Assembly (NCBI RefSeq): GCF_000002875.2
Contig: NC_009414.2
Span: 1,132,155 to 1,196,154, forward strand
DNA: 64,000 nt
Origin: Leishmania infantum JPCM5
Lineage: Eukaryota; Euglenozoa; Kinetoplastea; Trypanosomatida; Trypanosomatidae
Direction of reading: 5' to 3'
In this document: in pieces, positions 59,601 to 64,000 of the stretch
How the letters are laid out: each line of letters opens with the position of its first letter
Numbering within the stretch: position 1 is the first letter of the stretch
Position numbers and translations under genes: made by a program
Notes under the pieces: model-generated
What the model saw: the letters and a program-made list of their open reading frames with translations, nothing else
Told to the model about the DNA's origin: nothing
The model's database searches: none

Positions 59601-60836
59601 ATGAATTTCGGCGTCATTGGTGGGCAGCAGGGTCCCAAGGCGCTCCTAGATGCGGTGCAGCAGGCGGTCCGCGACGGCAACCTTGAAGCTCTCCGTCGTC
59701 TCTCCAAAGAGTTCCTTGCAATTAGCGACAACGTAGAGAAGTGCCGAGACGAAAATGGCAACACTATCGTCCACCTTGCCCTGGGCAAGAACACCACTAC
59801 ACTCGAGTACGTCATCGAGTCACTCCACGCGAACGTCAACGCCACAAATGCGCAGGGGCGCACTCCTTTGCATGAGGCAGTGACACGGGACTACATAGCG
59901 TGCTGTCAGGTGCTCCTCGATCACGGCGCAGACGACACCATTCAGTCCACGACGCAGTCCACTCCTTTTCACACGGCAGCGGCGTGTGGAAGTATCGAGG
60001 GCATGGAGGTGATTCTCCGCCACAGCGACAATCCGGAGGTGAAGGTGAACGAGTTAGACCGGCAGCGTAGTTCTGCCCTGCACAAGTGCGCATTTGACGG
60101 AGACGTGCGAGTGAGCCGGTGGCTGGTCGAGCACGGCGCCAACGTCGATGCGGCCGACTCCACAGATGCGACGCCACTCCTCATAGCCGTGAAGATGGGC
60201 CAGACAGAGGTGGCGGAGTACCTCTTGCGAAACGGGGCGGACTGCAACCGGCAAGACCGGCAGGGCAACAGTGGCTTGCACTTCTGTGCCGTTCGCGGCG
60301 ATGTCAAGGCAGCCCAGCTGCTCCTCGCCGCTGGGGCGAACCCATGCTTGCTCAACGAGGAGTACGATACTCCACTGCATATCATTGCCCGAAACTCGCG
60401 CCTTGACTCCGGGGCTTGGGAGATGGTGGGATTGCTGCTCATGGCCGGCTGCGACCCGCTGCAGGTCAACGCGTCCAACAAGAAGCCGAGCGACTACGTC
60501 AGTCGCGGACTGAAGAAGATGTTCACCAAGGAAGAAGTCGAGCAGCGGCTGCGCAGGGAGGCGCAGCTGCAGGAAGAGAGCGACGCCGAGCTCTCTAGGG
60601 CGTGGGAGCAGTGCGCGCAGTGGAAAACCAAAGTGCTTGAGAACATCTCCTCACGGCGCCTCGTGGAGGCAGCGGAGGACGCGCGGCTGGCGCGGGAGAA
60701 GGAGGAGCGCATTCGCGCCGCCAACGACGCTAGAATGACATATGACGAGGCGCTCGCGAAGTGCCAGTTCTTGGAGGCGGAGATACAGCGGAAAAAGGCA
60801 ATGCTAGAGAAGACGCTCACAAAATCCGGGCGTTAG
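59601..60836 (+). CDS. Ankyrin-repeat protein with C-terminal coiled coil
   Basis: 411 residues. About seven ankyrin repeats fill residues 15-305, most with the TPLHxA-type signature: TIVHLALGKN, RTPLHEAVTR, STPFHTAAACG, SSALHKCAFDG, ATPLLIAVKMG, NSGLHFCAVRG and DTPLHIIARNS. From about 308 the protein turns into a charged coiled coil (EEVEQRLRREAQLQEESDAEL through the end). Such proteins are binding scaffolds; no enzyme domain is present and the partner cannot be told. The ATG at 59601 is the first in frame after the likely acceptor. Third positions are GC-rich. No membrane or signal sequence. Confidence 0.92.
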   Translation: MNFGVIGGQQGPKALLDAVQQAVRDGNLEALRRLSKEFLAISDNVEKCRDENGNTIVHLALGKNTTTLEYVIESLHANVNATNAQGRTPLHEAVTRDYIACCQVLLDHGADDTIQSTTQSTPFHTAAACGSIEGMEVILRHSDNPEVKVNELDRQRSSALHKCAFDGDVRVSRWLVEHGANVDAADSTDATPLLIAVKMGQTEVAEYLLRNGADCNRQDRQGNSGLHFCAVRGDVKAAQLLLAAGANPCLLNEEYDTPLHIIARNSRLDSGAWEMVGLLLMAGCDPLQVNASNKKPSDYVSRGLKKMFTKEEVEQRLRREAQLQEESDAELSRAWEQCAQWKTKVLENISSRRLVEAAEDARLAREKEERIRAANDARMTYDEALAKCQFLEAEIQRKKAMLEKTLTKSGR

Positions 60837-61522
60837 GGCGTTGCAATCTCTCGCCCTCCCTCGCACTCCTTCTTACCTTTTTCACCGCTTCTCTGCCACG
60901 TGTTTTTGCTCTTCGAGGGGGGGGACGGAGGTTGGGGAGAGAGTGGAGAGGGGACTAGTGTGTCCTTCCGACGCGTTCCTCCTCCGTTTTTTTTTTTCGT
61001 GTTGTATCTTTTGCTGCTTCTTTCCCCTCGCCACCGCCCCCCGAACTCACCCAAGATGTACAGTACGCGCCGCGAGAACATCGGCAAAACCGCCCTGCAA
61101 CAACAGGATGGCTTGCGTGCGACCCTACAAGAAACGAAAAAGACATCAACAACAGCAACGAGATGCGCGACGACTAGAGCTGCTTGGACGTGCTGCCTGT
61201 CTCGACGGCTATGCTGTCGAGGTACTTCGCCTACTTTTGCGTTCACGCCCAGCTTGATCTTGTAACCTCCTTGCCGACCTCATCGCATCATGTGGCGTCA
61301 ACAGCTGAGCGAGACGAAACCTCAAGAAAAGAGGGAGGGGGCTGCATCCGTTGCGCGACGTGCGTGAGCTCTGAATGTCGGACCACATGGAGGAATGCTA
61401 TGGAACGCCTTTCCCCGTCTCTCTCTGGTCCCGTGAGTGTATCCTCTCTACTTCACTCCCCCACTCTCACTTGCGCTCTTTGACACTACTCAACGAGGTA
61501 ATACACGAAAAGGATTGTTGAC
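60837..61522. other. Intergenic region (0.69 kb)
   Basis: Spacer with G-runs, a T-run (60988-60997) and a CT-rich tract before the next gene. No gene seen. Confidence 0.6.
61496..61497 (+). promoter_or_regulatory. Candidate trans-splice acceptor for the two-pass membrane protein
   Basis: AG in CAACGAGG after the tract CTCTCTACTTCACTCCCCC; leaves a 5' UTR of about 25 nt. Confidence 0.45.
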
Positions 61523-62020
61523 ATGAAGTCCGTAAAGGAGCGCGATGTTGCGGGGATGGTGGCATTTGAGCTGGCGCTGCAGTACAGCTTCATCCGGCAA
61601 GATCGCTCCTACCACTTTGTGCAGCTGCTGACGGCGCTGTGCTCCTTCGTGTTCTTCTCACAGCTGACGGCTCTCAATGTGCTTCTCGTTCTTCCGCCGC
61701 TGCTGCCGTCAGTGGAGCCGCATGTGGAATTTCTGCGCGCCTACAGTCATCCACTCTTGGCGGTACTTTCTCTGGTGGCGCTGTTGCTGATCCGGGCCAG
61801 CAAGAAGCGCTTCGTCATCGAGCCCGGAGAGCACACGATGGAACGGCTCAACCGCGACGTTCTGGAACCGTGCCTCGGCATGAAGTTCGATGCGCGCACA
61901 GGAATGCTGTTCTCCGACTGCCGCGCTGGCAGTCTGCGCGGGCGAGAGAACTACTATTCCCTTCGCTACCTCGATGACCCACCGCAGTCCCTAGCTTCCG
62001 CGAGAGAGACGGAAGCTTGA
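61523..62020 (+). CDS. Hypothetical small membrane protein, 165 residues, two spans
   Basis: Starts MKSVKERDVAGMVAFELALQ and ends SLASARETEA. Two hydrophobic stretches, about 35-60 (LLTALCSFVFFSQLTALNVL) and 75-90 (SHPLLAVLSLVALLLIRAS), form a likely hairpin through a membrane, followed by basic SKKRF and a soluble C-terminal half with MERLNRDVLEPCLGMKFD. By the positive-inside rule both ends probably face the cytosol. No signal peptide cleavage site. I recognise no family. GC-rich third positions and a good upstream acceptor support coding. Confidence 0.75.
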   Translation: MKSVKERDVAGMVAFELALQYSFIRQDRSYHFVQLLTALCSFVFFSQLTALNVLLVLPPLLPSVEPHVEFLRAYSHPLLAVLSLVALLLIRASKKRFVIEPGEHTMERLNRDVLEPCLGMKFDARTGMLFSDCRAGSLRGRENYYSLRYLDDPPQSLASARETEA

Positions 62021-62973
62021 GGACGGAGGAAGAAAGTTGGAGCTCGTGTTTGAGGGCAGCCAATACGGAACGAAGCGAAGGAAAAACAAAACAGCGTGCC
62101 ATGCGCGTCTGCTGAGTAACGAGAACCGAAACAAAGCACACCAACGTGCTGATGCGATGACATGAAGTCCATAGGCAAGCATCCAGTCAAACAGCGCCGA
62201 AGCTCGTTTTTTTTTTCTTCGGTTAGTTGAGGGCAACCGCCGACTGTGCCGCTGCACAGAGGACGCACTGAAAGAGGGACACGTGCTTTACGGCGGCGCG
62301 CATCAGCCGCGTGTGTATGTCTCTGTCTGTAGGCTAATGCGCATGGGCTCGACGATGGGCGGTGAATAGGGGTGGGGGTGGGGAGGCGCGAGAAAGTTCT
62401 GAAGAGGCGTCACGATCGCGTTGCAGCTGGCTTCTCTTTCTGTCTGTCGTCTCTTTCGCCGCTCACTACCTGTCATCCTCCCCTCTGGTGCCAACGGATT
62501 CACCGCTGCTGCGACTCAACATCAAATGCCAGGGAGGCTTGCTTTCGTACTTCGCATGTACGGTTGTTCGCCCCTTTCCCTCGTAGCCTTCCAACCCCCT
62601 CCCCCGACTCTTCTGTCTTTATCTGCCTCGTGGCGTTTTACTATGTCGATTTTTTTTTTCGTGGCACATCTCCGCACTCCCTCGTCTCAGCATCGTACTG
62701 GAAAATAAGAGAAGAGAGACAGGCTGCATTTCTCTCAGCGCCTCCTTCCCTAACCTTCACCTGCCACTAAGTTCTGCGTTTCGTCCTCTCTCGCTCTCGT
62801 CGGGATCTCTGAAAAGGTGAGGGGCGAATCAAGCCACCACTTTCTCCCTCCCTCTAGAGAGTACGCAGTCATTCATATTCTGTGCCGGCTACACCACATC
62901 TCCCCTCCCTCTCAGCCCTCGCAGCTACGTTGGCTCTCTCTGTTCCACAAAGGCATCTAGAAACGGGAAAAGG
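62021..62973. other. Intergenic region (0.95 kb)
   Basis: Pyrimidine-rich on the plus strand over most of 62400-62960, as expected upstream of a trans-spliced gene. No gene seen. Confidence 0.6.
62914..62915 (+). promoter_or_regulatory. Candidate trans-splice acceptor for the SLP phosphatase
   Basis: TCTCCCCTCCCTCTCAG ends in AG here; a second AG lies at 62923-62924. The 5' UTR would be about 50-58 nt. Confidence 0.45.
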
Positions 62974-64000
62974 ATGGCATCGCTGTGGAAGAAATCGCTG
63001 TCTCTGCTGCTGTCAGCAGCACTCATCATCGCAGCCTTCGCGGTCGCTCTGAGTGCTGAAGCGCGCCGCCTTGTCGCCGTTGGGGACCTGCACGGCGACT
63101 ACGAGCAGAGCGTCTCCGTCTTGCGTCTTGCGCGTCTCATCGACAACCGCAATCACTGGATCGGTGAGGATGCGCTCCTGGTCCAGCTGGGTGACATTCT
63201 TGATGTCGGCCCCGACGATATTCTCATTGTGCGCCTGCTGATGAGGCTGCAGCAGGAGGCCCACGCCAAAGGGGGCGATGTAATTGGGTTGTTGGGCAAC
63301 CACGAGCTGCGCAACTTCCGAGGGGACTACAAGGCGGTGGACAAGGCGAGCCTTGCCGCTAGTGGTGGACAGAAAGGCCGTGACGTGCTTCTGTCCAACG
63401 CGACAGACCTTGGCAGATACCTGCGAACTCGCAAGGCAATCTTTCACTACGGCCCGTTTCTCTTCATGCACGGAGGCTTCTCCACGGCGACGGCCGGCAT
63501 GATCACGAGCCTCAGCAAGGTCGAGGAGTTCAATTCGGAGCTCACCAAGGCGCTGATGAACGGCACCATCTCACCTCTGGCGCGAGGCGGACTGGACCTG
63601 ACTGAGGACGATGTGGACGACGTCGCCAACCCTATTCTCGTACGCAGCATCTTGAATGTCAAGTGCAACGCACTGAGCAAGGTGCTCGACAAGAAGTTCC
63701 CGGGCATCCAGTCTGTCGTCGTGGGCCACGTCCCACATGACCCACGCGACTTCGACGGCTGGCGGCTTTGCGGGGGCCGGATCATCGACATCGACTTCGG
63801 CATGTCGCGCTGGAAGAAGGGAGACCCAGGGCACGTGGCGGCGCTGGAGATCGAGGAAGCCACGTGGCATGTGCAGCTTATCGAGACGTCCACCGCATCC
63901 AGCTCGGTCTCGGGTACGCACGCACCCTTCCAGGATTCCGTGGCGACCTATTACCTAGTAAGTTTCACCGCGCTCATTGTGGTGTGCGTTGTCAGCGTCT
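62974..64000 (+). CDS. Shewanella-like protein phosphatase (PPP/metallophosphoesterase), secreted/membrane, partial
   Basis: First 342 residues; the frame is open at the right edge. A signal peptide or anchor (LSLLLSAALIIAAFAVALSAEA, 9-30, shown in two parts: LSLLLSAALI and IAAFAVALSAEA) puts the enzyme in the secretory pathway. Metallophosphoesterase motifs follow: GDLHGD (37-42), GDILDVG (73-79), GNHE (108-111), HGG (166-168), VVGHVPHD (249-256) and IIDIDFGMS (270-278). These keep the metal ligands. The layout GDLHGD...WIGEDALLVQLGDILD...GGDVIGLLGNHE matches the SLP family of plants, protists and bacteria. The DRG arginine of PPP enzymes is Val78 here, so substrate binding may differ. A second hydrophobic stretch (about 323-342) is probably a membrane span. 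The ATG at 62974 starts the signal peptide. Confidence 0.85.
   Translation, partial: MASLWKKSLSLLLSAALIIAAFAVALSAEARRLVAVGDLHGDYEQSVSVLRLARLIDNRNHWIGEDALLVQLGDILDVGPDDILIVRLLMRLQQEAHAKGGDVIGLLGNHELRNFRGDYKAVDKASLAASGGQKGRDVLLSNATDLGRYLRTRKAIFHYGPFLFMHGGFSTATAGMITSLSKVEEFNSELTKALMNGTISPLARGGLDLTEDDVDDVANPILVRSILNVKCNALSKVLDKKFPGIQSVVVGHVPHDPRDFDGWRLCGGRIIDIDFGMSRWKKGDPGHVAALEIEEATWHVQLIETSTASSSVSGTHAPFQDSVATYYLVSFTALIVVCVVSV

Overview
This is nuclear chromosomal DNA from a trypanosomatid of the Leishmania group (Leishmania or a close relative in Leishmaniinae). The reasons are intron-free genes in long same-strand arrays, GC-rich third codon positions, long pyrimidine-rich intergenic tracts, and typical kinetoplastid proteins: an AdoMet decarboxylase next to its dead paralogue (prozyme), and a 434-residue soluble HMG-CoA reductase. 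The gene set recalls Leishmania chromosome 30; that is from memory, not a search.

Layout. From the left edge to about 48.9 kb every convincing gene is on the minus strand: AdoMet decarboxylase (cut by the edge), prozyme, valyl-tRNA synthetase, a gene desert of about 13 kb, a 229-residue hypothetical, TRAP-beta, a helical-repeat hypothetical, an MNS1-like axonemal protein, a one-RRM protein, HMG-CoA reductase, ribosomal protein S26, an FKBP15-like coiled-coil protein and three probably mitochondrial proteins. From 52.7 kb to the right edge genes are on the plus strand: glutamyl-tRNA synthetase, a DHX37/Dhr1-like DEAH helicase, an ankyrin-repeat protein, a small two-pass membrane protein and a Shewanella-like phosphatase (cut by the edge). 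The 3.9 kb between is a divergent strand-switch region, the expected start of transcription for both polycistronic units.

Intergenic DNA. Four copies of a GC-rich element of about 520-560 bp, nearly identical by eye, lie at about 4.4, 19.1, 34.4 and 38.2 kb. Two end in an A-run, so they look like recent SIDER/SINE-type retroposons. A different GC-rich island at 31.1-32.2 kb, also followed by an A-run, may be an older element. Microsatellites (CA, CAG, ACC, GA-rich) are common. I recognise no tRNA, rRNA, snoRNA or CRISPR.

Function. The genes are mostly housekeeping: polyamine/trypanothione supply (AdoMetDC plus prozyme), translation (two tRNA synthetases, S26, a ribosome-biogenesis helicase), ER translocation (TRAP-beta), sterol synthesis (HMGR) and the flagellum (MNS1). 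In these organisms neighbours share a transcript by position, with individual control after transcription through trans-splicing and UTRs, so the long UTRs and retroposon copies are the likeliest regulatory material. I found no clear new multi-gene system. The points most worth following are the young retroposon family, the gene desert, the altered phosphatase motif and the leader on GluRS.
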